A DNA stretch of 64,000 bases. It comes from Selaginella moellendorffii. Lineage: Eukaryota > Streptophyta > Lycopodiopsida > Selaginellales > Selaginellaceae. Below, one piece after another: positions 54,535 through 64,000 of this stretch. The position numbers were made by a program, and so were the translations under genes. The number at the start of each line of letters is the position of its first letter. Within the stretch, counting starts at the first letter, position 1. The stretch lies in assembly GCF_000143415.4 (NCBI RefSeq), contig NW_003314399.1, forward strand, positions 86,909 to 150,908, in the 5' to 3' direction. The notes beneath the pieces were generated by a model. It was not told the origin of the DNA, made no database searches, and saw only the letters and a list, made by a program, of their open reading frames with translations.

Positions 54535-56465
54535 GGAAAAAAATGTGGGTGACAAACGGACGGCCTAGAACTCCCGGCTCGCAATCCAACGGCTGGGACC
54601 GCAAAAGATTTTTCAAACTAAAGAACTCGAAAGAAAAAGGACAGGGGTTTTCGATGTGGCCGACAATGATCGACCATAGTTTCTTTGCTTGACGATTTTG
54701 TTATGTTTTCCTTGACACGCACCTTGCCTTGATTTTTTCCTCTCTTTTCGTGTCTCTTTATTTTTTCCATCTTTTTGGTGAGATAGCGTTGCCACCAGCC
54801 AGTCTCGATCGCTAGCCAGTATAGCTTTTGCTTGCCCGATACATAGATTCGGCCACAACACAGGGGATCAAATTCTTCTACACGGGCAAGAGAATGGAAG
54901 TTTCGGGGGTGACGAAAATATGGTGTTGATCCCCAACCTCACACGGCATCGATAACTTTCTAGAGATTCAATCGCGCTTGGGCTGATTTTTGGGTTCCAC
55001 TCGAGAAAATAAGACAATTGTGGCTCAGCGAAATTGATAGCACTGTTTGGATTATATGTCTTCTTGAGAATCACAAGATCTAAAACAGCACATAACATTG
55101 TCATTGCGAGGTATATTTCTGTCCAAACGCTAGCTCCAAATCCCGATATAACTTTCCATCTTGGCAGGCACGAGACAAGTTTTTCCTCTCGTTCAGGAGG
55201 TGGCCAGCGCGAGCAGTGCCGCTCGACACTTTGGAAATTGGGATCCACCGAAAGGGAGAAAAGGGAGCTCCTTTGGCCGTGGAGATCGATCATGGCAACT
55301 GCAAGAGCTATAAAACTTCGAAGAAAAGAGAGAGTGAAAGAGAGGGAGCCCACTCACTGGGAATCAGATCCGTAGTAAAGGAAGGGCTTCCAAAGTGGAT
55401 GACAGTTCACAGGTGGTCATCCCACACCAGAAAGAAAAAAAACTTAATTTTCTGCTGGGTTGGGTGGCGGACGATCAGAAAAGCTTGCGAAATTTTAGGT
55501 CATGAAGTTGATATGTGTCGTGATCTTGATCAGCAGATTGAAATCAAGCTATGCTTATCGTTCATAGCCCCGTAATGCTGACCTCTGGGCTTTGGAGACG
55601 GGTGGCTATCCTCAGGGTCAACGGCTACGATTGCTACAGCGAGGACAACATGGACCGCGATCGCGGCTGACACGTCTGCCCTAGTGCTTAAGATTTGATT
55701 TTCAAAAACTAGTGTTACTTGGCGCGCAAGGGTGGAGTCGTGTCGCCGAGTGGGCGATTTGCAAAAAATTTTGCCCGCGAGGCTTGACTTTTGGCTGCCC
55801 GTGCAGCGACAGAGCAGATTAATGAAAGCAGGGATTCACATTTTTGCTTCCAAATCAAGCATTAGTCCTGATTAAAGTAAGGATATATAAAATGTGAAAG
55901 CTGGCCCTTTTGGTTATCTTAAGAAGTAAAGAGCTCAGCCAACGAAAGAAGCAAAGCAAAGAAAGCAAAGCTTGTTTCGCGAGACAAAAGAGAGAGCGAT
56001 TGAGAGAACAGTCACTGGGTGTTTCTTTCCTTTTCGTGTTTTTTTTTTGTTTTGCGTACGAATCTTAGCGTAGGCCGACCGTAGAAGAAGCTACATTTCT
56101 ATCGCAGCGAAGAGAAAAAAGCCTGGGGAGTGAGAAGGAGTGAAGGAAAGAGAGGGGGAGTTCTTCGTCTTTTTCTCTTGATCCGGGATGACAGGAGCAC
56201 AGAACTGGCAGGCTATGGCGCGATCCATCCTAGGCTTCGCTTTCGGTGGTACTGCGCAGTCGTGGTAGTAGTTTAGTGCTTGTTCTTGCTTGCCTAGACT
56301 GGTGAGTGATGAGATTTGAGCGCCCACTAACTTGATCGAGAGTGATCGAGTGAGAGAGTGAGAGGGAGAGAGACGTGTGTGGTCTCGGGGTTCCATTTCT
56401 TTGATCCCTGGCTTGTCGGATTCGCGGCGGCTAAATCGCATTGGTGTTCGCGAGAAATTAGCGAA
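54535..56465. promoter_or_regulatory. intergenic region and 5' leader of the DUF688-type gene
   Basis: The promoter of the LHC-like gene lies at the left. The right part (about 55900-56465), with TATATAA at 55885, an AAAGCAAAGCAAAGAAAGCAAAG purine run and GAGAG repeats, looks like a TATA promoter and long leader for the next gene. A 161-codon minus-strand frame at 54868-55353 shows no recognisable domain and is not called. Confidence 0.4.
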
Positions 56466-58122
56466 ATGGATCACGCAAGGTGGGTGCTATACCCGGCGGC
56501 GGCGCACGAGGAACAGGGGAGTCGCGAGGAAGAACAAGAACAAATCGAGGACGGAGGGTTTGTGTCAATTGCGCTGACGGGTGGCGCGGAGCTCGCGGAA
56601 TTCAAGGCGCGCTGGCGGCTGCCGCTCTTCTCCGGCGATGGGCTTGGATCGACCCAGCTGGTGGAACTGAGGAGCAAGTCGGGGATTTGCGTGGATTCGG
56701 TGGAGCCATTCTCTTTCGCCGCCGCGGATCCTAGGCGCGCTGCCGCTGCTCCAAGTGGAAACCGTGACGATGGCGCCGGCGTGAACAGCGCCACCAAGCT
56801 GCGATTGCTCGAGGGTCTCTCGGGGGTCGCCTCGCCGATCGTCCTCAAGAGCAGGGGAGTGATCCAGGCCGAGAGGCGGCGCCGGATGATCAAGAGCAAC
56901 CAGGAGCTCTTCCTCATGGAGTCATCCAGGAAGACGAAGCAGAGGGCCGTGTCCATGGATGACACGAGCTTGAATCATCTCCACGAGCTCCACCACCACG
57001 CGAGGAAGAAGCTCACCAGCGTCGATGATTCGGCCAAGAACACGAAGAAATCATCGCCAAGCCTATCGCCGGCGGCGCAACCACTGCCGCTACCACCGCC
57101 GCCAGGGAATCCAGCGAGAAATCACCACCAGCACCACCGGCGGCACCTCAGTATCGATCTGCGCGCGTCGCCAGCCGCCAAGTTCGTCGTCCAGGTGATG
57201 CCATGGGAGATTTCTTCGCCTTCTTCGTCTTCCTCGCTCTTGGATCGTCGCGAGCATCCGGATTCCAGCAGGAGATCGATGGGAAGCCACTGCTTCGTGC
57301 CATTCAAATGGGAGGAGGTTCCAGGCAAGCCCAAGAACGTCAGCGCCGCGGCGAGCACTGGCAATGCTCTTCTTGATCCTGGCGGCCATGGCGCCGCGAG
57401 AAAATTGCAGCTCCCGCCGCGGCTCCAGCACCAGGATCACGAGCAGGAGAAGCAGCGTTCTCTGCAGCGATGCTCGCCCACGAGCACGCTAGATCGCACC
57501 GCCGTGGAGGGCTCTTCCTCGGCATCCTCCCCAAGGATCGATGCGTCTTTCTCTTCCGCCACGAGCTCTTGTTCTACCTCTTTCGCCGGCGATGGTGATC
57601 AAGCCCCGCGATGGATCAGGGCGCTACTGGCGCTGCACATCTGGGAGACCGTCCGGGCGATCTCTAGGCCGAGGAGTTGCGAGGACGAGGGAGGAGATCT
57701 AGCGCCGGAGATTCGCCAAGCCAAGAAAAAGAACGCCCTCGCCAAGAAAGTGGCCGATTGCGCGGTGCCATACCCATCTTGGAGCCCGGCGCCGCTCCCG
57801 CGATCATCCTGGTTCCAGCGATCGCCGATCCGGAGCAAGAACAGCCGCGGCACGAATTGGGCGTTTGGAAAGATCGTAAGAAAGATTGATCTCTCGCCTC
57901 TAGGGTTCTAACGTGGTTTCTTGGATTTCCTTCCAGGCTTGGAGGAGCTGCAATATGGTCAAGAGAGCCGTGAGATTCCGGTGGTGGTCTTTGTCGCGAT
58001 CATCCAGGGGTTTCCATAGCACCCGGAAGAACACGCGATCATCGGCAACGATCTACAAGCCTCTCTTGTGCCGAGTGGACGGCGATTCCAGCGCTTTTGG
58101 ATGCTCCACTGCTAGAATCTAA
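56466..58122 (+). CDS. DUF688-type protein, unknown function, 531 aa
   Basis: Two exons, 56466-57875 and 57937-58122, joined by a 61-bp intron without frame change. The plant-specific DUF688 signature VPFKWEEVPGKPK is present near residue 283, preceded by VQVMPWEIS. There are His-rich and Ser/Pro-rich stretches and no membrane segment. The function of this family is unknown; a nuclear location is often supposed. The chosen ATG follows a long untranslated leader; the frame is open further upstream without a better start. Confidence 0.78.
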
Positions 58123-58186
58123 GAAGAATATTACTTCTGTTTAGCATTCGGCCTTACATTGTGATTAGTTTAATTGTTGCGTAGTT

Positions 58187-58259
58187 GACCTCATGGCCCA
58201 ATGGATAAGGCGCTGGTCTACGGAACCAGAGATTCTGGGTTCGATCCCCAGTGAGGTCG
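58187..58259 (+). tRNA. trnR-ACG: tRNA-Arg (anticodon ACG)
   Basis: This is a 73-nt cloverleaf. The acceptor GACCTCA pairs with TGAGGTC, D-arm TGGCCCAATGGATAAGGC, anticodon stem CTGGT/ACCAG with loop CTACGGA, T-arm CTGGGTTCGATCCCCAG, discriminator G. A T-run follows within 15 bp. Confidence 0.96.
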
Positions 58260-59039
58260 TTTCACGTTTTCTTATCTAAAGTTGTGGCATAGGACAACCT
58301 TTACACCAAAATATAATTGCCATAAATATTTGCATGATTTTTAAATTTTGCAAAAATACCTTTTTCAAAAGCTAATTAAAAAGGGGTTCTGGTACGGATC
58401 ATTCTCCGACCCTAAAATCAAGATTGTTCTTCCCAGATCTATCCAAAATTTCCAAGACGATGGCAACACCCAGCCCGCTGCGAGGAACTTCCCGTCCGTA
58501 GATGTCGGTCCACTAGTGATGAGCTTTCTGTTATTGTGTCACAGGCATGGAATCCCGGCAATTAAAGGAACTCCCTGGTCACGCAGCAGTGTCCTCTCAA
58601 GTGAGGCCAATCGTTTCTCTACAACTTCACTGTGGATTCACATACGGGAACTCTCTTCTGGCACGCACACATCACGAGTTACTGCGTATGAAGCCATCGT
58701 CATCTATCATCTATCCAAAGAGGACAATGCATTCAAGAGCCCCTATGAAGAGCTTCTAAAGCTCATGGTGTAAGTGCCGTGCTGTGCTTCTCCATCCGGT
58801 TGAAAACCCCGTGGGTATCAAGAACTGTCATCGCAAGCTCCATGGTGAGGAGGCTGGAAAGAACACCATCACTGTCAATGGGAAGATCAACAACCTAGGC
58901 ATCGCAATCACGCCTTAAGTTCTTAAACATCAGCAACGGCAATCAGGCTTTTACCCTAAAAGTGTTATCCTTTAGTACGGAGATTTTATCGTACATTTTA
59001 ACTTTAGGGCTTATGGTGACTTAGCCCTAATCGGCAGCA
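58260..59039. other. intergenic region with an unassigned coding-like stretch
   Basis: 58440-58915 reads partly like coding DNA in shifting plus-strand frames, for example DGNTQPAARNFPSVDVGP near 58460 and NPVGIKNCHRKLHGEEAGKN near 58805 ending in TAA. The frames do not join and I recognise no protein. It may be a decayed gene. The last 90 bp (TTAGGGCTTATGG, TTAGCCCTAATCGG) are the promoter side of the glutaredoxin gene. Confidence 0.35.
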
Positions 59040-59889
59040 ATGATGAAGCGCGCGGCTATGGGGGCGATGAGCTTCACGCGCGCTGCTGGAGCACGGGGCG
59101 CTGGTAGATCCTTGCTTCGGTCGATTGCAGCATTGTGATTGTGCCGCGCAGGGGCTTGGAGCAGCCGATTCTCGCAGCTGTCGACGGCGGGGCGGGACAC
59201 GGATGCGCAGGACGACGCCAAGGCGGCGGCGCTCAAGGCGCCCGCGCGAGACGACGCGGAATCCCACGACGATTTCAAGCCAGTGGTGAAGACCCCGAGT
59301 GGATCAGTGCACGATACCATCGAGAAGGTAATCGAGTGATCGAGTGGAGGAAAGAAAGAAGGAAATAGACTCAACTGTTTGGATTGGATCGTTGGTCCAT
59401 CCAGGACATCAAGGAGAATCCCGTGATGGTTTACATGAAGGGCATTCCCGACGCTCCGCAGTGTGGATTCAGTGCGATGGTGGTCAGAATTCTCAAGCAT
59501 TACGGTACGTGATCGAACAAAAGCACCGTAGCTTTCAATCATGCTCCTGGTTGTTTTGTTCCTTTGCATTGCAGAGGTGCCTTTCAGTTCTAGAAATGTG
59601 CTCGAAGATCCCGAGCTCAGGGATGGTGTGAAGTCTTTCAGGTGTGTGCTTTTGATTCTAGTCATGTTTTTTCGCCCTGCTTATAGTTTCTTTCCAGCAA
59701 ATGGCCGACTGTTCCACAACTTTATATTCGAGGAGAGTTCGTTGGTGGCTGTGACATAGTAACAGATATGCATCGGGTAAGCAGCATTCCATATTTCTCT
59801 TGGTTCTTCTCGTGATCGTTTCTCACTTTTGTTTCAAGTAGAATGGCCAGCTCAAGGAGAAACTCAAAGACGTGAAGCCAGATCTATGA
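59040..59889 (+). CDS. GRXS15: monothiol glutaredoxin S15 type (CGFS), mitochondrial, 6 exons
   Basis: This is an iron-sulphur cluster carrier of the mitochondrial matrix. Exons are 59040-59103, 59152-59327, 59405-59504, 59575-59641, 59698-59776 and 59842-59889 (177 aa). The N-terminus, rich in Arg/Ala/Ser, is a mitochondrial presequence. The body has the glutaredoxin signature [13 protein letters not shown] (CGFS active site), [19 protein letters not shown] (cis-Pro and glutathione-binding GGCD) and a short C-terminus typical of GrxS15. The first intron is only 48 bp and contains an in-frame TGA, so splicing is needed to read through. Confidence 0.9.
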
Positions 59890-60011
59890 GATACGAAACT
59901 GGAAAACTCGTGAACCTTAGAGCAAAACTTTTGCAGTTTGACAGAGAAAACAGTTCCAAAATGCTTGATCTTTAGAGTTATCACTGAATGAAAGAAGCTC
60001 GCTCAAGTTTT

Positions 60012-60727
60012 CTAGAACACAAGCTCGTGAGGCTTCATTCCACGCTTCAAGCTAAACCTCGCCGAGATGTACTGGGCCAACTCGGGCTCACCCTGCTTGA
60101 TCACGCCGACCACGACCTTGTCCACGGCCTCTTGTTCTTCCTTTCTCGCCTGGAAACACAAAAACAAACGTAAGTTACAAAGCGTCGGATGGATTTCCTG
60201 TGTACCTGTTTCATCTCAGGGGTCACCTCCTCCCCTTGCTTCAATTTCTTGAAGAAGCCATCGTCGTACTTGGCGACATCCAAGGAAGAGATGTCGATCT
60301 TGGTGGAAGTGGCAATCACGTAGGCCTGGTTCACCCTCTTGAGCCGGACGCCGTTGAGAGCTCGCGGCCCTGCGAGAAAAATATCCATTGAAAACCCAAA
60401 GAGAAGAAACAAATAATGGAAAGATTTTAGAGTACCCGTGACGAGGAGGAGCCCAGATGTGAGCTGCTTGAGGAAGACGACGCGCTTCCCCTTGTATTTA
60501 CCCGCGAGGAGGATGAGCACCGTGCCGGGTGTGATGCTCGATCTGGAATTGCGAGCTCGGGATCAAATTCCCCAAAATCCCAAATCGAAAAGAGAGAAAA
60601 TCTCTCGCGCTCACCTCAGCTTCGTGGGACGGAGCTTGCGTCTGAGAGTGCGGCGCACTGGCTCATCGTCGGCTGGGTAGTACTTGGACTTGGGCTTGGC
60701 CGCATCCTCCTTCGCCGCCTTCACCAT
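60012..60727 (-). CDS. RPL6: 60S ribosomal protein L6 (eL6), 4 exons, 173 aa
   Basis: Component of the large cytosolic ribosomal subunit. Minus-strand exons are 60727-60615, 60542-60436, 60369-60206 and 60149-60012. Family core: [52 protein letters not shown] and the C-terminal [16 protein letters not shown]. At 173 residues it is about 60 shorter than most plant eL6, lacking the N-terminal extension before the YYPADDEP segment. The upstream 120 bp contain telo-box sequence, not an obvious missing exon. Confidence 0.92.
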
Positions 60728-60781
60728 CCCTGCGCACACAAGAACCCTAATGCCCAAGCCGTCCTAGCCGTTCGATCTACT

Positions 60782-60797
60782 AAACCCTAACCCTAAT
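60782..60797. promoter_or_regulatory. telo-box upstream of RPL6
   Basis: AAACCCTAACCCTAA lies 55 bp upstream of the RPL6 start codon, with AGCCCTAAAA at about 60811. Telo-boxes of this type are common in plant translation-machinery promoters. Confidence 0.7.
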
Positions 60798-60865
60798 AGC
60801 TAGCCCCACAAGCCCTAAAATTTAACACCCTTTGAGAGAAAAATCTAAAGTTTTATATAGTTCGC

Positions 60866-62884
60866 TTAGTGTTCTTCTACACTGGCTTTCTGGTATGGAG
60901 GGCGCTTCTTTCCATATAAGAAAAAGAAAGCCACGGCGGCCACGCTCAAGATCACAAATCTCACAAAAGCTTCCCAATGGAGCTGAAAAAGAACCAAGAG
61001 TTTAGCAATCATGAAAAGCATTCTCTCTTTACCTGAGAAAACAATGCCATGTTGAAGAAAATGCTCACTAGAGGCACTGCAGGCACCCATGGGCATGGAA
61101 ATCCCTGTGGAATCCTGTACTCCTAGAAAAAATCAAGAACAAAACATCAGAAGGAACAAGAAGAGCGTTTTTTTACCTGTCTAGTGTAGAGAGGAACTGC
61201 GACCAGGGCAGCTAGAACGAGGCCTGCGATTGAAAATGCGAAGTGGACTTTGAATCGAACAAGTATCCCGACGATCAAGCCAAGCACCGCGACTCCGAGC
61301 AAACAAAACACCGCTTCACGCCACCGCGGTTGTTCATCACGTTGGTTTCTTTGTTCCTCGTTTCTCAGGCGCAGCATTACAACACAGGCACAGACGGTAG
61401 CATATCCAACCTGCAAAGAAAGAGAAGATCAAGAAAGAAAATTGATAAGAATGAAGCTTTGTTTCGACTTCTCACCAAGCAGCCAACCGAGAGTATGTGT
61501 GAGAGGTGACTGACGTCCAAGACCAGTGCTAAAACTCCAGCCACTGTGGCCACCCAGAGCTGGCCATAGACGGGAGTGTGGTGTTTTGGATGGATCCTTG
61601 CAAAAATCGAAGGCAGTAGTCCGTCTCGGCCAAGTCCCAAGTAAAGTCTGGACTGCCTCGCAATAACAACGATGCCAGTGATAGAACGAAGAAGATGAAA
61701 AGGAAGAACTTGAGATTACCTGGACGTAGAGGCCAACCAACAAAGTAGTAGTGAGGCCGAAAACGGCACCGATGTCAATCAGCACGCTGATGAATTTCAA
61801 TCCTCTGCCGGAGAATGCATTGGCAAGAGGAGCTTCCCCGTCGAGAAGATAATAAGGAACCATGCCGGTGACAACCAAAGAAACTGCAATGTATAGCACC
61901 GCACAAACCAGCAAGCTTGCAATAATACCGATAGGCAGATCCCGCTGGATGTAAGACGAGAGGAGGAGAAAACCATCAGAGTTTGTCACAAGAAAAAAAA
62001 GGTAGGAGTTTACCTTGGGATTCTTGCTCTCCTCGGCAGAGTTTGCAACAGCATCAAACCCGACGTAAGCGAAGAAGACCACAGTTGCTCCGGTGACAAT
62101 CCCGGAAAATCCAGTCGGAGCAAAAGGTGTCCAGTTTGATACATCGATTTGGAAAATTCCCACAGCAACCACCAGCAAAACAATGCACACCTGAAGGGAA
62201 GAAGAGCAACAAATATCACAAAAATGAAAAGAACAGCACAAAGTTCTTCGGACCTTGTTGATCGTCATGACAGTGTTGAGAGTGGCAGACTCGCGGACGC
62301 CCATGCACAGCACAGCCGAGAGCATCGCTAAAAGAGCTGGAGCGAGAGCGTTGATCGAAAGCCATCCATTGAGCAGCTCCAATCCCCCGGGTCCGATCCA
62401 CAGCGGCATGGTTTTCCTGAGCGCTGGGAACAAGTTTTGGAGCAAGGATGCGAGGTAGCTGGCGAGACTCCGGGCGATGTTGGCAGCACCGACGTGGTAG
62501 TCGAACATGAGATGGACGAACACCAGAAACCCCACGAGCTCGTTGAAAGTCTCGCGGGAGTAGAGATAGGCTCCACCGACAAGCGCCGGGAATCGAGAGG
62601 AGAGCTCCGCATAGCACAGCGCGTTTAGAACGCACGCGGCTCCAGCGAGCGCAAAGCTCACCGCAACACCTGCAATTCATCGAAGAATTCCTCCCAAGAA
62701 ACAAAGAGAGAGATTTACCAGGGCCGGCGTCGTGAGCAACCGTCCCAGTGATGACGAAGATGCCGGAGCCGATGGAAGCGCCAATGCCGAGGAGTATGAG
62801 ATCGACCATGCCGAGCTTCCTGACGAGGCCGGCATCGCCACTGGAATCCAGCAAGCCCCCGCCCTCGTCGCCATGGCGCTCCAT
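60866..62884 (-). CDS. cationic amino acid transporter, CAT9-like (multi-exon)
   Basis: APC-superfamily permease with about 14 membrane helices, probably on an internal membrane. Exon 1 (62884-62719) encodes LVRKLGMVDLILLGIGASIG (helix 1, substrate-binding glycines) and exon 2 (62669-62254) ALCYAELSSRFPALVGGAYL. Later exons encode TGATVVFFAYVGFDAVANSA followed by EESKNPK, LTTTLLVGLYVQSRLYLGLG, and the end FFLYGKKRPPYQKASVEEH. The sequence is closest by recognition to plant CAT9. Introns are 50-90 bp and start with GT (GTAAAT and GTCCG types). Confidence 0.88.
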
Positions 62885-63179
62885 TGGAAAATCCCCAAAC
62901 CCTAATTGGGAGAGAATATTCTATTTCAAAATTTTGCGGTCAAAATTAGGGCTCCTGAGATTTACACAACGCTGAGACTAAGAGATCTTCTCCTCTTGAG
63001 ATGGAATTCGCTCTCTCTCCACAAGTACCGCTTCTTCTTTCGATCCTGGTAAAGAGAACTTTCAGATAAAAATTTATGTTGACAAATTTATTTTTCTGAA
63101 ACAAACCTATATTAATTTTTCACACTTATGTTTTCATAATACTCAAAATGTGGCAGCAGATTAAAAACTTATCAAATTA

Positions 63180-63350
63180 AATATATATTAATATATTACA
63201 AAGTCCAATATTTCATAGCAGAACGCATGCGCTGCTCCAGCGAGTGCAAAACTTATGGAATTCATAAAAACATTCCTGTTCTTCGTGGTAGCAATTGTCA
63301 AAAGAAACAGATGGGAGAGAATATTCGATTTCAAAATTTTGTTGTCAAGA
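63180..63350 (-). pseudogene. duplicated fragment of the CAT9-like gene
   Basis: The minus strand encodes ISFALAGAAHAFCYE, matching CAT exon 2 (VSFALAGAACVLNALCYAE) in degraded form. The bases at 63314-63355 (GGAGAGAATATTCGATTTCA) nearly repeat 62911-62950 upstream of the CAT start. It is a local duplication between the two genes. Confidence 0.6.
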
Positions 63351-64000
63351 TTAGATTGTGTAGAGGACAATGCTGGACAAACCAGATAGGACGACGGGAA
63401 GGAGGTAAGCGATGGAGATTTTGATGGAGCTGGATGATGGAGGTGGTGCCGTTTGCCCCGGAGAGTTTGATCCTGCTCCTGGTGTTGGAGGTGGAATTCC
63501 CTCTGCCCCGGGTAAAGATGATGGCGCAAATGCTTCGGGAATTCCATCTCCCTCGGGGGCGTACGCGAAGGATGGCGGCGCTTGGACGTCTCCACAAGTA
63601 CCGCTTGTTGCGTTTCTTTCGATCCTGGTTTCGATCAATCATCCAAAAGATGATCTCGGCAGGACAAATAAAAATGACACTCACCTTGTGAAGATTTGGC
63701 GATTGTTGTATCCATCGTAGAGACACGACTCGATCGTGCAGCCTCCGGAGGAATTCGCCCCGGTGCTAAAGTTGCCGATTTGGAGACGAGAGTTTCGGCA
63801 GCCAAGCGAGCAATTCCGCGGAGCCGTAGGAGCTCTCGTGCAGTGAAGCCTGGATCATGAAATCAAGCCTTGATACTCTAGAAAAGCTCTAAGATTTCCA
63901 TACTCTGTTCCATCGCAATTGCATTGGACGCAACCATTGGCAGTGATCGCATAGCCTCCAGACGCCACAGTCAGGTTGGAATCCAGAGCGCTTCGATTGA
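63351..64000 (-). CDS. LysM GPI-anchored protein (LYM/LYP-like), 3' part, partial
   Basis: Cell-surface receptors of this family bind chitin or peptidoglycan fragments. Exons seen (minus strand) are >64000-63904, 63849-63685 and 63624-63351. They encode the cysteine-rich tail GCVQCNCDGTELHCTRAPTA, CSLGCRNSRLQIGNFSTGA and SGGCTIESCLYDGYNNRQIF, then a Pro/Ser-rich stretch (APGEGD-like, PPPTPGAGS) and a hydrophobic end (ISIAYLLPVVLSGLSSIVLY), typical of a GPI-anchor signal. The LysM repeats and start lie beyond the right edge. CxC motifs separate LysM domains in this family. Confidence 0.8.

Noticed and set aside
54868-55353. 161-codon minus-strand frame
   Set aside because: No domain, no start context and no splice or neighbour support; probably chance in promoter DNA.

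Overview
The window is land-plant nuclear DNA. Compact genes with 48-80 bp introns, a lycophyte-like gene set (TOC75, NPR1-like, PPR, CAT9-like, GrxS15, dymeclin) and AGCCCTA/AAACCCTA promoter words suggest a Selaginella-type lycophyte. The genus is an inference; the gene calls come from translation and splice-site reading by eye.

Left third (1-25.6 kb): almost entirely LTR retrotransposons. Positions 1-2077 hold the 5' part of a Ty3/gypsy element on the minus strand: a 387-bp LTR, gag with a zinc knuckle, then the start of pol (retropepsin) in the -1 frame. It has two features of the Tf1/sushi lineage. The sequence next to the LTR is a perfect 15-nt complement of the predicted first bases of its own transcript (self-priming). 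The gag/pol junction carries a canonical -1 frameshift cassette: GGGAAAC, a 6-nt spacer, a 10-bp stem and a possible pseudoknot. Positions 2078-18079 hold at least four copies, in opposite orientations, of a second, non-coding LTR family with an initiator-Met-tRNA-type primer site, a purine tract and 1.6-2.0 kb LTRs, each containing an 11/12-bp minisatellite. Positions 18.08-25.6 kb hold a gag remnant and an older degenerate element.

Middle (26.1-39.6 kb): a tandem triplication of a [lectin/PAN receptor kinase + TOC75] unit. Copy 1 has a kinase fragment and a TOC75 pseudogene. Copy 2 has an intact kinase and a TOC75 pseudogene. Copy 3 has an intact kinase, a tRNA-Thr and the only complete TOC75 (830 aa, 7 exons).

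Right (39.6-64 kb): ordinary gene-dense euchromatin. In order: dymeclin (-) head-to-head with Elongin A (+), PPR (+), an acidic unknown protein (-), NPR1-like (+), class-3 lipase (+), an LHC-like protein (-), a DUF688-type protein (+), tRNA-Arg, CGFS glutaredoxin S15 (+), ribosomal protein eL6 (-), CAT9-like amino-acid transporter (-), and the 3' end of a LysM GPI-anchored protein (-) running off the right edge. These are independent housekeeping, organelle and immunity genes, not a pathway cluster.
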